DNA of 32,708 bases from Solirubrobacteraceae bacterium (GCA_016462625.1 JAEMSV010000043.1:1-32708); one strand, 5' to 3'; positions 1 through 7,504 are shown, numbered from the stretch's first letter. The notes: a model not told the origin generated them from the letters alone. A program made the numbers and translations.

Positions 1-52
1 AGTCGTCGGGCAGCGACTCGACGATCGCGGTGAAGGTCTCGGCCAGGAGCAT
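1..52 (-). CDS. possible 5' end of a gene leaving the window (partial)
   Basis: Reading the minus strand downstream of the CDF exporter stop, an ATG opens a frame without stops to the window edge, beginning MLLAETFTAIVESLPDD. It would start 14 bases after the CDF stop, in the same direction, as expected for a second gene of an operon. Only 17 residues are visible, no Shine-Dalgarno sequence is obvious, and no family can be named. The frame is also open further upstream, so the true start is uncertain. Confidence 0.3.
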   Translation of the reverse strand, partial: MLLAETFTAIVESLPDD

Positions 53-66
53 GCGGCCCAGGATAT

Positions 67-1002
67 CTATGGATGCCGCTCGATGGACAACAGCGCCGGC
101 GCGGGCGCGTGGTCGACCTGGAGCGTCGTGTGCTCGATCTCGAACTCGTCGCGGAGGAGCTCCTTGAGCTCGCGCCGTCGGGCGTGGCAGTCATCGCCCG
201 ACGCGACGACCACGTGCGCCGAGAGGGTGACGAACCCCGACGTGACCTCCCAGACGTGAAGGTCGTGGACCTGAACCACGCCGGGAGCACCTACCAGCGC
301 CTGCCCGATCGCGTCCGGATCCGTACCGCGCGGCGCGCCCTCGAGCAGGACGACGGCGGCGTCGCGTGACAGCCGCCAGCCGGAGCGCAGCAGCAGGAAC
401 GCGACGACCAGTGACGCGATCGCGTCGGCCTGGTTGAACTCGGTGAGCACGATCACAAGGCCGGCAGCGGCCGCCGCGAGCGACGCGTACAGGTCCATGA
501 GCACGTGCTGGCGCGCGCCCTCGACGTTCAGGCTCTGCCGCTCGGACTTCGCGAGCGCCCACGCCGCGGCGACGTTCACGGCCGCACCGATCAGCCCGAC
601 GGCGATCACGACGCCGCCCTCGACCACCGGCGGATCGATCAGCCGCCGGACGCCCTCGACGCCGATGACGCCGGCGAGCACCAGCAACGTCGCTCCGTTG
701 ATCTGCGCGCTGAGGATCTCCGCGCGGCCGTACCCGAACGTGTACCGCCCACCCGCCGGCTTCAGCGCGATGCGCGCGGCGACGAGCGCCAGCGCGATCG
801 CCCCCGCATCGGTGAGCATGTGCGCGGCGTCGGAGAGCAGCGCGAGCGAGTCGGCGAGGACACCCGCGACGACCTCCACGACCATGAACCCGGCGATGAT
901 CGCCAGCGCGATCGCCAGCCACTTGCGGTCCGCGTCCGCGCTCGGCGCGTGGGAATGATCGTGCCCGTGGTGGTGGTCGTGGTGATGGTGCGTGTCGCCC
1001 AT
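67..1002 (-). CDS. cation diffusion facilitator (CDF) metal exporter, ZitB/CzcD type
   Basis: An inner-membrane proton-coupled exporter that removes Zn2+ or related divalent metals from the cytoplasm. The 311-aa length is normal for the family. The N-terminus (residues 5-18) is a His/Asp-rich metal-binding tail. Six hydrophobic segments follow. The paired metal-site motifs HxxxD are present in the second (H61, D65) and fifth (H166, D170) membrane segments, the arrangement expected of Zn-type CDFs. The C-terminal cytoplasmic domain (from about residue 210) contains the expected HDLHVWEVTSG motif. The gene is divergent from the YgfZ-like gene, with a perfect inverted repeat in the short gap that could be a metal-sensor operator. 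GGACGG lies just upstream of the ATG. Metal specificity cannot be fixed from sequence alone. Confidence 0.93.
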   Translation of the reverse strand: MGDTHHHHDHHHGHDHSHAPSADADRKWLAIALAIIAGFMVVEVVAGVLADSLALLSDAAHMLTDAGAIALALVAARIALKPAGGRYTFGYGRAEILSAQINGATLLVLAGVIGVEGVRRLIDPPVVEGGVVIAVGLIGAAVNVAAAWALAKSERQSLNVEGARQHVLMDLYASLAAAAAGLVIVLTEFNQADAIASLVVAFLLLRSGWRLSRDAAVVLLEGAPRGTDPDAIGQALVGAPGVVQVHDLHVWEVTSGFVTLSAHVVVASGDDCHARRRELKELLRDEFEIEHTTLQVDHAPAPALLSIERHP

Positions 1003-1024
1003 GTCCGTCCAAGGATTGCGGTAC

Positions 1025-1037
1025 TACCCTCAGGGTA
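1025..1037. promoter_or_regulatory. perfect inverted repeat TACCCT-C-AGGGTA, candidate metal-regulator operator
   Basis: A perfect 6-bp inverted repeat with a one-base centre sits between the divergent CDF exporter and the YgfZ-like gene. It lies 22 bases upstream of the exporter ATG and touches the first base of the YgfZ start codon. Short C/G-arm palindromes of this kind are typical of metal-sensing repressors or MerR-type activators, but the regulator is not in the window, so the role is inferred. Confidence 0.4.
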
Positions 1038-1987
1038 TGGCCGCCACCGACCAGCTGCTCGACGGATACCGCGCCATCACCGAGGGCGCCGGGCTGATCG
1101 ACCGCTCCGAGCGCGGCAAGCTCGCGCTGACCGGCGGCGGCGCCAAGGAGTTCCTCGCCGGCCAGGTCACGAACGACATCGAGAAGCTCGAGCCCGGCCA
1201 CGGCTGCTACGCGGCGCTGCTGACCCACAAGGGCAAGATGCGCGCGGACCTCCGCGTCCTGGACACCGGCGACGAGCTGCTGCTCGACACCGAGCGTCCC
1301 GCGCTCCAGGCGCTCTTCGACACGATCCGCACCTTCAAGCTCGGCTTCGACGTCGAGCTGCACAAGCGCACGGTCCAGCGGACGCTGCAGTCCGTGATCG
1401 GCCCGAAGGCACGCGAGGTCACCGGGGCCGACGCCGCCGGCCTGGGCCTCGAGGAGCACGACCACGTCGCCGTGACGTTCGACGGCCACGACGTCCGCCT
1501 GATCGCCACGGACGTCGGCGTCGACGTGCTCGGCCTCGCCGAGGACGCCGACGCGATCCGGGCCGCGCTGATGGCCGCCGGTGCACGCGAGACCACCGAC
1601 GACGCCGCCGACGTGCTGCGCGTCGAACACGGGCGCCCGCGGTACGGCGTCGACCTCGACGAGACCGTCATCCCGCAGGAAGCGGCGCTCAACGACCGCG
1701 CCGTCAGCTTCACCAAGGGCTGTTACGTCGGGCAGGAGACCGTCGCGCGGCTCTTCTACAAGGGCAAGCCCAACCGCCACCTGCGCGGGCTGAAGCTCTC
1801 CGCCCCGGTCGCCACCGGCACCCCGCTGACCCTCGGCGAGAAGACGGTCGGGCAGGTCGGCACCTCGGTCGTCTCCCCCGTCCACGGCCCGATCGCGCTG
1901 GCGATCGTCCGGCGCGAGGCCGAGCCCGGCGCGGAGCTGCGCGCGGGCGACGCCACGGCCGTCGTGGCCGAGCTGCCGTTTGACTGA
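1037..1987 (+). CDS. ygfZ: YgfZ/GcvT-like folate-binding protein
   Basis: A cytoplasmic tetrahydrofolate-binding protein of the GcvT superfamily; YgfZ proteins support assembly or repair of iron-sulfur enzymes. The signature KGCYVGQE, with the family's essential cysteine, is at residues 227-234 of a 316-aa product. The N-terminal folate-binding GcvT-like fold (residues about 5-240) is followed by a small C-terminal beta-barrel region (about 250-316). The frame is open to an ATG at 992, but that ATG lies inside the divergent CDF gene; MAATDQLLDGYRAI is the natural N-terminus. No clear Shine-Dalgarno precedes this ATG, so initiation may be leaderless or near-leaderless. It is not a true aminomethyltransferase: there is no glycine-cleavage partner nearby. 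Confidence 0.88.
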   Translation: MAATDQLLDGYRAITEGAGLIDRSERGKLALTGGGAKEFLAGQVTNDIEKLEPGHGCYAALLTHKGKMRADLRVLDTGDELLLDTERPALQALFDTIRTFKLGFDVELHKRTVQRTLQSVIGPKAREVTGADAAGLGLEEHDHVAVTFDGHDVRLIATDVGVDVLGLAEDADAIRAALMAAGARETTDDAADVLRVEHGRPRYGVDLDETVIPQEAALNDRAVSFTKGCYVGQETVARLFYKGKPNRHLRGLKLSAPVATGTPLTLGEKTVGQVGTSVVSPVHGPIALAIVRREAEPGAELRAGDATAVVAELPFD

Positions 1988-2004
1988 CCGGCGTCCGCGG
2001 GCAT
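1978..2004 (+). promoter_or_regulatory. possible SigB/SigF-type promoter before DUF485-actP
   Basis: GTTT is followed after 17 bases by GGGCAT, resembling the actinobacterial SigB/SigF pattern GTTT-N15-17-GGGTAT with one mismatch. It overlaps the end of the YgfZ-like gene and lies about 50 bases upstream of the DUF485 start. A sigma factor of that class is encoded at 9654-10415. Chance matches of this size are common, so this is only suggestive. Confidence 0.22.
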
Positions 2005-2011
2005 TCCTGTT

Positions 2012-2036
2012 CGTGCCGCGGTCGATACCCGGCACG
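2012..2036 (+). terminator. hairpin between ygfZ and the DUF485 gene
   Basis: CGTGCCG and CGGCACG form a 7-bp perfect stem around an 11-base loop, 24 bases after the YgfZ-like stop codon. There is no T tract, which is common in high-G+C actinobacterial terminators. It could end the ygfZ transcript or be a structure in the actP leader. Confidence 0.35.
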
Positions 2037-2056
2037 CGGCGTGTGGAGGAGGAGAC

Positions 2057-2470
2057 ATGCCGCACGAACCCGATATCGATTGGGAGGCGGCCCAGCGGTC
2101 GCCTGAGTTCCAGGAGCTGGTGACGACCCGGCGACGATTCGTCCTGCCGGCCACCATCTTCTTCCTGACGTGGTTCCTGGTGTTCGAGCTGCTCTGCGGG
2201 TACGCGCCGGACTTCATGGGACGGTCCGTCTATGAGGGCGTGACCGTCGGCTACGTCTGGGCGCTGTCCCAGTTCGTCATGGTCTGGGGTCTCGCGTACT
2301 GGTACCTGCGCAAGGCCGACGACGAGTTCGACCCGCTCGCCGAGCGCGCCGCCCAGGCCGCGATCGACCTGAGCCGCGGCGAGCCCTCCGCGCGGACCGG
2401 CCGTTTCGACCGGATCGCGTCCCCGGCCGACACTCCGACGCCCGCCCCGAGCGAGGAGACGCCCCGATGA
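2057..2470 (+). CDS. DUF485 family membrane protein (YjcH-like)
   Basis: A small integral membrane protein of the DUF485/YjcH family, which is habitually encoded directly before the acetate symporter gene actP and is thought to assist it. The 137-aa product has two hydrophobic segments (about residues 29-48 and 62-84) after a soluble N-terminal stretch, and a charged cytoplasmic tail of about 50 residues that is longer than in E. coli YjcH. A strong Shine-Dalgarno sequence (GGAGGAG) precedes the ATG. The stop codon overlaps the actP start codon by 4 bases (ATGA), so the two are translationally coupled. Confidence 0.88.
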   Translation: MPHEPDIDWEAAQRSPEFQELVTTRRRFVLPATIFFLTWFLVFELLCGYAPDFMGRSVYEGVTVGYVWALSQFVMVWGLAYWYLRKADDEFDPLAERAAQAAIDLSRGEPSARTGRFDRIASPADTPTPAPSEETPR

Positions 2471-4068
2471 TCACCACCCTCGCCGCCGTGAAGGTCGAGG
2501 CGCTCGCGATCTTCGCGGTCGTGGTCGCCATCACCCTCGGCATCACCTACTGGGCCTCGAAACGGACGAAGACCGCCACCGAGTTCTGGGCCGCGGACCG
2601 CGGCATCACCGGTCCGCAGAACGGCTTCGCCATCGCGGGCGACTACATGTCCGCCGCGTCGTTCCTCGGCATCGCCGGCCTGATCTTCCTGTTCGGCTTC
2701 GACGGGTTCCTGTACTCCGTCGGCTTCCTCGTCGCGTTCCTGACCGTCCTGTTCCTGCTCGCCGAGAAGATGCGCAACGCGGGCAAGTTCACGATCGCCG
2801 ACGTCCTCTCGTTCCGCATGAACGAGAAGCCCGCGAGAGCCGCCGCGGCGCTCGGCACGCTGAGCGTGGTCGCCTTCTACCTGATCGCGCAGATGGTCGG
2901 CGCGGGCGTGCTCATCCAGGCGCTCGTCGGCATCGACTACTGGATCGCCGTGTCCGTGACCGGCGCGTTCATGCTCTGTTACGTCGTCTTCGGCGGCATG
3001 CTCGCGACGACCTGGGTGCAGGTCATCAAGGCCGTCCTGCTGATGACCGCGACGACGATCCTGTCGGTCCTGGTCCTGATCCGGGTCGGCAGCCCCGTCG
3101 ACCTGTTCAACAAGGCGGCCGACGCCTCGCCGCAGGGCGACGCCTACCTCGCCCCCGGCCTCTACCTGACGAGCCCGATCGACACGGTCTCCCTCGGCCT
3201 CGCGCTGGTCCTCGGGACCGCGGGGCTGCCGCACATCCTGATGCGCTTCTTCACGGTCCCGAACGCCAAGGCCGCGCGCAGCTCGGTGATGTGGGCGGTC
3301 GTCCTGATCGGCGCGTTCTACGTGATGACCACGACGCTCGGCTTCGGCGCGCGCGCCATCCTCGGCGAGGGTGGCGTCGAGGGCGCCGGCAAGGGCGGGA
3401 ACCTCGCGGCGCCCCTGCTGGCCGAGGAGCTGGGGGGCGGCGCTGGAACCTTCGGCGGCGACGCGTTCCTGGCCATCGTCTCGGCGGTCGCGTTCGCGAC
3501 GATCCTCGCGGTCGTGGCGGGTCTCGTGATCTCCGCATCGGGCGCGCTCGCCCACGACGTGTGGTCGAACATCGTCCGCGAGGGCAAGGACTCCGAGGAC
3601 GAGGAGGTCTGGGTCGCGCGGATCGCCGCGGTCGGCATCGGCTTCATCGCGATCGGCATCGCGATCATCGGCGGCTCGGGGCTGAACGTGTCGTTCATGG
3701 TCGGCCTCGCGTTCGCCGTGGCGGCCAGCGCGAACTTCCCGGCGCTGCTGCTCGCCCTGACCTGGCGGCGGTTCAACACGACGGGCGCGGTGACGGGCGT
3801 CCTGGTCGGCGTCGTCAGCTCGATCGCGCTGATCATCATGTCGCCGACCGTGTGGCCCGGCCCGGACTCCGAGGGCGGGCTGATCGGGGCCTACGACCTC
3901 GCGAACCCCGGGATCATCTCCATCCCGCTCGGGTTCCTCGGCTGCTGGCTGGGCACGATGCTCTCGAGCCGCAAGGGCGCGCCGGAACCGGAGACCACCC
4001 GGTCGTTCAACGAGCTCCTCGTGCGGTCGGAGACGGGGCTGGGCGCGGAGAAGGCAGGCGTCGGCTGA
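2467..4068 (+). CDS. actP: cation/acetate symporter ActP (sodium:solute symporter family)
   Basis: A sodium:solute symporter family permease predicted to import acetate and possibly other short carboxylates across the cytoplasmic membrane. The 533-aa product has about 13 hydrophobic segments and the conserved GDYMSAASFLGIAG stretch early in the protein (about residues 58-71), typical of ActP/MctC proteins. The length matches the family. Its position after DUF485, with a 4-bp overlap, is the classical yjcH-actP arrangement. Acetate import fits the ethylmalonyl-CoA pathway genes elsewhere in the window. The 3' end overlaps the convergent nuclease gene by 178 bases. Substrate could also be pyruvate or propionate, as in MctC. 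Confidence 0.9.
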   Translation: MITTLAAVKVEALAIFAVVVAITLGITYWASKRTKTATEFWAADRGITGPQNGFAIAGDYMSAASFLGIAGLIFLFGFDGFLYSVGFLVAFLTVLFLLAEKMRNAGKFTIADVLSFRMNEKPARAAAALGTLSVVAFYLIAQMVGAGVLIQALVGIDYWIAVSVTGAFMLCYVVFGGMLATTWVQVIKAVLLMTATTILSVLVLIRVGSPVDLFNKAADASPQGDAYLAPGLYLTSPIDTVSLGLALVLGTAGLPHILMRFFTVPNAKAARSSVMWAVVLIGAFYVMTTTLGFGARAILGEGGVEGAGKGGNLAAPLLAEELGGGAGTFGGDAFLAIVSAVAFATILAVVAGLVISASGALAHDVWSNIVREGKDSEDEEVWVARIAAVGIGFIAIGIAIIGGSGLNVSFMVGLAFAVAASANFPALLLALTWRRFNTTGAVTGVLVGVVSSIALIIMSPTVWPGPDSEGGLIGAYDLANPGIISIPLGFLGCWLGTMLSSRKGAPEPETTRSFNELLVRSETGLGAEKAGVG

Positions 4069-5699
4069 TCCAGAACGCGGACCTCGTGCTCGTGGGACGC
4101 GAGCCAGGTCGCGACCACCCGCAGCTCGTCGACCTCCTCGACCGGGACGTGGGCCGTTCGGCGGCTCGCGGCCCGGACGAGGGCGGCCGCGCCGCGCCGC
4201 TCCAGCTCGGCCGGGCTGGTCGCGCGGCACCAGTCGACGAGCCGCCCGCCGACGATCCAGAACGCGTCGCCCGGAGCTCGGCCCTTGGGATGCGGCGCGG
4301 TGATCCGCACGGGCCGCGCGTGCGTGGCGCGCAACGCGCCGGTCGCCTCGGCCATCCGCCTGGTGAGCACGCGCAGCCGGTCGTGGCGGCGCCGCAGCCA
4401 GGCCGCGCGCTCGTAGTGCTGGGCGTCTGAGGCCTCCTCCATCTGCATCCGCACGTGCTCGAGCAGCGCGGCGCCGCCATCGCCGTCCTCACAGAAGAGG
4501 TCCAGGGCGGCGTCGAGACGCGCGCGGTACAGGTTCGGGTCGAGGTCCTGCAGGCACGGCGACAGGCAGCGCCCCATCTGCCCGTAGGCCGACGGGTGCT
4601 CGCGGCGCGGCAACGTCCGCCCGCAGTGGCGCAGGCTGAACAGCGAGTTGAGCTGCTCCATCAGCTCGGTCGCCGCACGGTGGCCCTCCAGCGGGCCGAT
4701 CGTCACCGCGTGCCCCGACGCAGGCTCGCGCGCCACCTCGAGCACGGGGAACGGGATGTCGAGCCGGCAGCGCAGGAACACGTACGGGTCGTCGTGCTTC
4801 AGGCGCACGTTGCCCGGCGGCTTCAGCCGCTTGATCTCCCGGCACTCGAGGACCAGCGCGCCGAGCTCGGAGCCCGTCACCCGCGCCTCGATCGACGCCG
4901 CCTGCGCGGTCCAGCCCTCGGGCGGCGACGACGGCTGGAAGTGGGCTCGCGCCCGGCTGCGCACCGCCACGGACTTCCCCACGTACAGCGGCTGGCCCGA
5001 CGCGTTGCGGACGATGTAGATCCCCGGCTCGTCCGGCAGCTCGGCGAGCCCCGCCGGCTGCGTGACCGCGCCGCTGCCGCCGATCGTCCGGCCGGCCCGC
5101 ACCTTCTTCGGGGGCCGCCGGGCCGCGCGCAGCAGCGCCAGCGCCTCCCCCACCGTGTCGGCGGAGAGGGCCAGCCGGGGTAGCAGCGCGCACAGGATCC
5201 GCGCGCACGTCTCGGCGTCCGGGAGCGCGCGGTGCGCCAGGTCGACCTCGATCCCGAGCCCGCCCGCGAGCGCGCCCAGCCCGCGCCGGGTCTGCAGCGG
5301 CGCGAACTTCCGCGCCAGCGCGATCGTGCACAGCACCGGCGGGTCGGGCCACGCGACACCCGCCTCGCGGAACCCTTGAGCCAGCGCCCGCCGGTCGAAG
5401 GCGGCGTTGTGGGCCACCAGCACGCGGCCCTCCATCCGCCTCGCCAGCTGCTGAAGCACCGCCTGAGGCGGCGGCGCGGTGTCGACCATCGCCTGGGTGA
5501 TCCCGGTGTACCGCTGGATCCGGCGCGACAACGGCATCTGCACGCTGACCAGCGAGGAGAACCGCTCGTGCAGCTCACCACCCCCGACGAGGACCGCGCC
5601 GACCTCCGTCAGCTCACACGCCGCGCCGGCCCGGCCGTTGGTCTCGCAGTCGACGGCGAGGAACTCGGCGGTCGCGAGCGGCTGTTCGGCGACGGACAT
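3891..5699 (-). CDS. DEDDh exonuclease fused to UvrC/Cho-like GIY-YIG endonuclease
   Basis: A 602-aa DNA repair nuclease. The N-terminal half (about residues 8-180) is a DNA polymerase III epsilon-type 3'-5' exonuclease with a full DEDDh set: D17, E19, D102, H156 and D161. Residues about 220-300 form a UvrC-type GIY-YIG domain (GIY 226-228, YVG 239-241, LECREIK 284-290). A UvrC-like central region follows; no RNase H-like second nuclease half or HhH domain of full UvrC is seen. This fusion is known from actinobacteria and resembles Cho. The start MSVAEQPL is chosen because an upstream in-frame ATG at 5753 abuts a LexA box. SOS induction is therefore likely. The last 50-60 residues are read antisense to the end of actP and look unconserved. 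Confidence 0.87.
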   Translation of the reverse strand: MSVAEQPLATAEFLAVDCETNGRAGAACELTEVGAVLVGGGELHERFSSLVSVQMPLSRRIQRYTGITQAMVDTAPPPQAVLQQLARRMEGRVLVAHNAAFDRRALAQGFREAGVAWPDPPVLCTIALARKFAPLQTRRGLGALAGGLGIEVDLAHRALPDAETCARILCALLPRLALSADTVGEALALLRAARRPPKKVRAGRTIGGSGAVTQPAGLAELPDEPGIYIVRNASGQPLYVGKSVAVRSRARAHFQPSSPPEGWTAQAASIEARVTGSELGALVLECREIKRLKPPGNVRLKHDDPYVFLRCRLDIPFPVLEVAREPASGHAVTIGPLEGHRAATELMEQLNSLFSLRHCGRTLPRREHPSAYGQMGRCLSPCLQDLDPNLYRARLDAALDLFCEDGDGGAALLEHVRMQMEEASDAQHYERAAWLRRRHDRLRVLTRRMAEATGALRATHARPVRITAPHPKGRAPGDAFWIVGGRLVDWCRATSPAELERRGAAALVRAASRRTAHVPVEEVDELRVVATWLASHEHEVRVLDQPTPAFSAPSPVSDRTRSSLNDRVVSGSGAPLRLESIVPSQQPRNPSGMEMIPGFARS

Positions 5700-5735
5700 C
5701 CAGCGACTGTGGCGCGGGGTCCTGACGACATGCAG

Positions 5736-5751
5736 GCGAACTTGCGTTCGC
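5736..5751 (-). promoter_or_regulatory. LexA (SOS) box GCGAAC-TTGC-GTTCGC
   Basis: A perfect palindrome carrying GAAC-N4-GTTC, the LexA operator core of Bacillus and actinobacteria (consensus close to CGAAC-N4-GTTCG). It lies 36 bases upstream of the exonuclease/GIY-YIG start, where a repressor would block transcription. The gene's DNA repair function agrees with this reading. The divergent GH5 gene starts 55 bases away on the other side and could be affected too. Confidence 0.8.
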
Positions 5752-5770
5752 ATGGCCACCGCGCGGATAG

Positions 5771-5786
5771 TTGGACGCCCGTCCAA
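5771..5786. promoter_or_regulatory. inverted repeat TTGGACG-CC-CGTCCAA, TetR-like operator candidate
   Basis: Perfect 7-bp arms around a 2-base centre, 20 bases upstream of the GH5 start and 71 bases upstream of the nuclease start. Its left arm TTGGAC could act as the -35 of the GH5 promoter, with TAGACC (5795-5800) as a weak -10. The arm sequence resembles many TetR-family operators. The cognate regulator is not evident in the window. Confidence 0.45.
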
Positions 5787-5806
5787 TCCTCTGGTAGACC
5801 GCCCGC

Positions 5807-7267
5807 ATGCTCCGCGCCCTGCTGGTCCTGACCGCAGCGCTGCTCGGCCTCGCGCCGCTCGCGCATGCGGCCCCGCACCTGCCGCTCTCATCCGAGGGCC
5901 GCTGGATCGTCGACGCCGACGGCCGCACCGTGATCCTCCACGGCGAGAACCGCGTCGCCAAGCGTCCCCCGTACGCGCCCGACGCCGACGGGTTCTCGGC
6001 AGAGGACGCCGCCTTCCTCGCCCGCGAGGGAGACAACGCCGTGCGGCTCGGCGTCATCTGGACCGCCGTCGAACCGAGGCCCGGCCGGTACGACGACGCG
6101 TACCTCGACCGCATCGAGAGGACCGTCCGCGAGCTGCATGCCGAGGGCATCGTCTCGCTCCTGGACTTCCACCAGGACATGGTCAACGAGCGCTTCGAGG
6201 GCCAGGGCTTTCCCAGCTGGGCCGTCTTCCCGACCGGCGGGCTGCCGAACCCGAAGCTCGGGTTCCCGACCAACCAGCTGCTGAGCCCGGCGCTGATGTC
6301 GCAGTACGACCGGCTGCTGCGCAACTCCGCCCTGCCCGACGGCAGCCGCATCCAGGACCGCTACGCCGAGGCCTGGCGGCACGTCGCGGCGCGGTTCCGG
6401 GATGTCCCAGGCGTCGCGGGCTACGACCTCATCAACGAGCCCTGGCCCGGATCGACCTGGCTGGGCTGCATCGTCCCGGACGGATGCCCGCGCGAGGACA
6501 GGCTGCTGCACGCGTTCCAGACCCGCGTGACCGCGCGGATCCGCACGGTCGATGCCGACACGCTCGTCTGGTTCGAGCCGTTCTCCACGTTCAACGCCTA
6601 CGCGAGGACCCGCATGCCGGCCCTGCCGCCGAAGACGGTCTTCTCGTTCCACACGTATTGCCCCGGCGAGGGCGTGACGCTCCAGTACACCCCTGGCTGC
6701 GACGGCTCGGACAGCACGGTGATGCGCCGCGCCGAGTCCTACGCGGGCGGCCTGTCCCGCGCCCCCGCCGTGCTCACCGAGTTCGGCGCAACCGACGACG
6801 TCCGCGTCCTCGAGCGGATCGTCGCGCTCGCCGACCGCCACCGGTTCGGCTGGATGCACTGGGCGTTCACCGGCGGCGACCCGACGACCCAGGCAGAAGG
6901 CGACACGCAGGCGATCGTCATCGACGACCACCTCCCGCCGACTCGCGCCAACGTCAAGACGCGCAAGCTCGACGTGCTCTCGCGCCCGTACCCGCGGGTC
7001 GTCGCCGGGACGCCGACCGCGTGGTCGTTCGACCGCCGGAGCGGACGCTTCGCAGCCACCTGGTCGACGACGGGGCCGGACGGGACGCGGTTCGGCCCGG
7101 ACGCGCAGACCGAGATCGCCCTGCCGGCCCGCCAGTTCCCGCACGGAGCGCACGTCACCGTCGACGGTGGGGACGTCGTCTCCCCGCCGGGCGCCGCCGT
7201 CCTTCGCGTGACCGCCCACCCCGGAGCCGGCGCCGTCTCGGTGCGGGCGCGTCGTGCATCCGGATAG
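5807..7267 (+). CDS. secreted glycoside hydrolase family 5, endoglycoceramidase-like
   Basis: A 486-aa exported enzyme. A signal peptide covers residues 1 to about 21 (cleavage near AHA-AP). The GH5 (beta/alpha)8 barrel occupies about residues 28-385, with acid/base Glu211 in INEPWPG and nucleophile Glu325 in LTEFGA. DFHQDM (120-125), the GFPSWAV stretch (135-141) and NEPWPG are the pattern seen in endoglycoceramidase-type GH5 enzymes rather than ordinary cellulases. Residues about 395-486 look like a C-terminal beta-sandwich, also usual for that group. These enzymes cleave the glycan from glycosphingolipids or related glycolipids; the natural substrate in a soil-type actinobacterium is unknown. 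No other carbohydrate genes adjoin it, so it probably stands alone. A candidate operator precedes it. Confidence 0.85.
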   Translation: MLRALLVLTAALLGLAPLAHAAPHLPLSSEGRWIVDADGRTVILHGENRVAKRPPYAPDADGFSAEDAAFLAREGDNAVRLGVIWTAVEPRPGRYDDAYLDRIERTVRELHAEGIVSLLDFHQDMVNERFEGQGFPSWAVFPTGGLPNPKLGFPTNQLLSPALMSQYDRLLRNSALPDGSRIQDRYAEAWRHVAARFRDVPGVAGYDLINEPWPGSTWLGCIVPDGCPREDRLLHAFQTRVTARIRTVDADTLVWFEPFSTFNAYARTRMPALPPKTVFSFHTYCPGEGVTLQYTPGCDGSDSTVMRRAESYAGGLSRAPAVLTEFGATDDVRVLERIVALADRHRFGWMHWAFTGGDPTTQAEGDTQAIVIDDHLPPTRANVKTRKLDVLSRPYPRVVAGTPTAWSFDRRSGRFAATWSTTGPDGTRFGPDAQTEIALPARQFPHGAHVTVDGGDVVSPPGAAVLRVTAHPGAGAVSVRARRASG

Positions 7268-7292
7268 GCGGGCAAGTCATTACCATCAGCCC

Positions 7293-7496
7293 ATGGCTCA
7301 GTTCGCCACCTCAGACGATCACGCCGTCCGGCTCGCAGAGCTGGACGTCGCCGTCACCGACGCCTGGACCGACTACCGACTCGCGCTTCGCGACCTCACG
7401 GGCCGCGAGTACGACGAGGCCGAGATCGACGCCTGGGAGCACCTTCAGGCCGAGCTCGAGCACCTCGAAGTCCAGCGCCGCGCCCTCGTCGGTTAG
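7293..7496 (+). CDS. small hypothetical protein, acidic and helical
   Basis: A 67-aa acidic protein starting MAQFATSDDHAVRLAELD. The composition (many Glu, Ala, Leu, Arg, no hydrophobic segment) suggests two amphipathic helices, perhaps a short coiled coil. I do not recognise the family. The open frame extends upstream to an ATG at 7254, but that lies inside the GH5 gene. It begins 25 bases after the GH5 stop and could be cotranscribed with it; a perfect hairpin follows its stop codon. Codon usage has the strong third-position G/C bias of its neighbours, which supports it being a real gene. Confidence 0.6.
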   Translation: MAQFATSDDHAVRLAELDVAVTDAWTDYRLALRDLTGREYDEAEIDAWEHLQAELEHLEVQRRALVG

Positions 7497-7504
7497 GGTT
7501 CGCT

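Noticed and set aside
1014..1038. GATT-N15-GGGTAT, a SigB-like promoter match before ygfZ
   Set aside because: The GGGTAT overlaps the YgfZ start codon, so a transcript from it would lack the start. The palindrome explains the GGGTA better.
191..2065. 624-codon minus-strand open frame across the CDF and YgfZ genes
   Set aside because: Its product is Arg/Gly/Asp-rich with no domain; it is an out-of-frame shadow of two well-identified genes, as expected in G+C-rich DNA.
2251..4230. 659-codon minus-strand frame opposite actP
   Set aside because: Low-complexity Arg/Asp/Gly/His composition and no recognisable motif; antisense shadow of actP.
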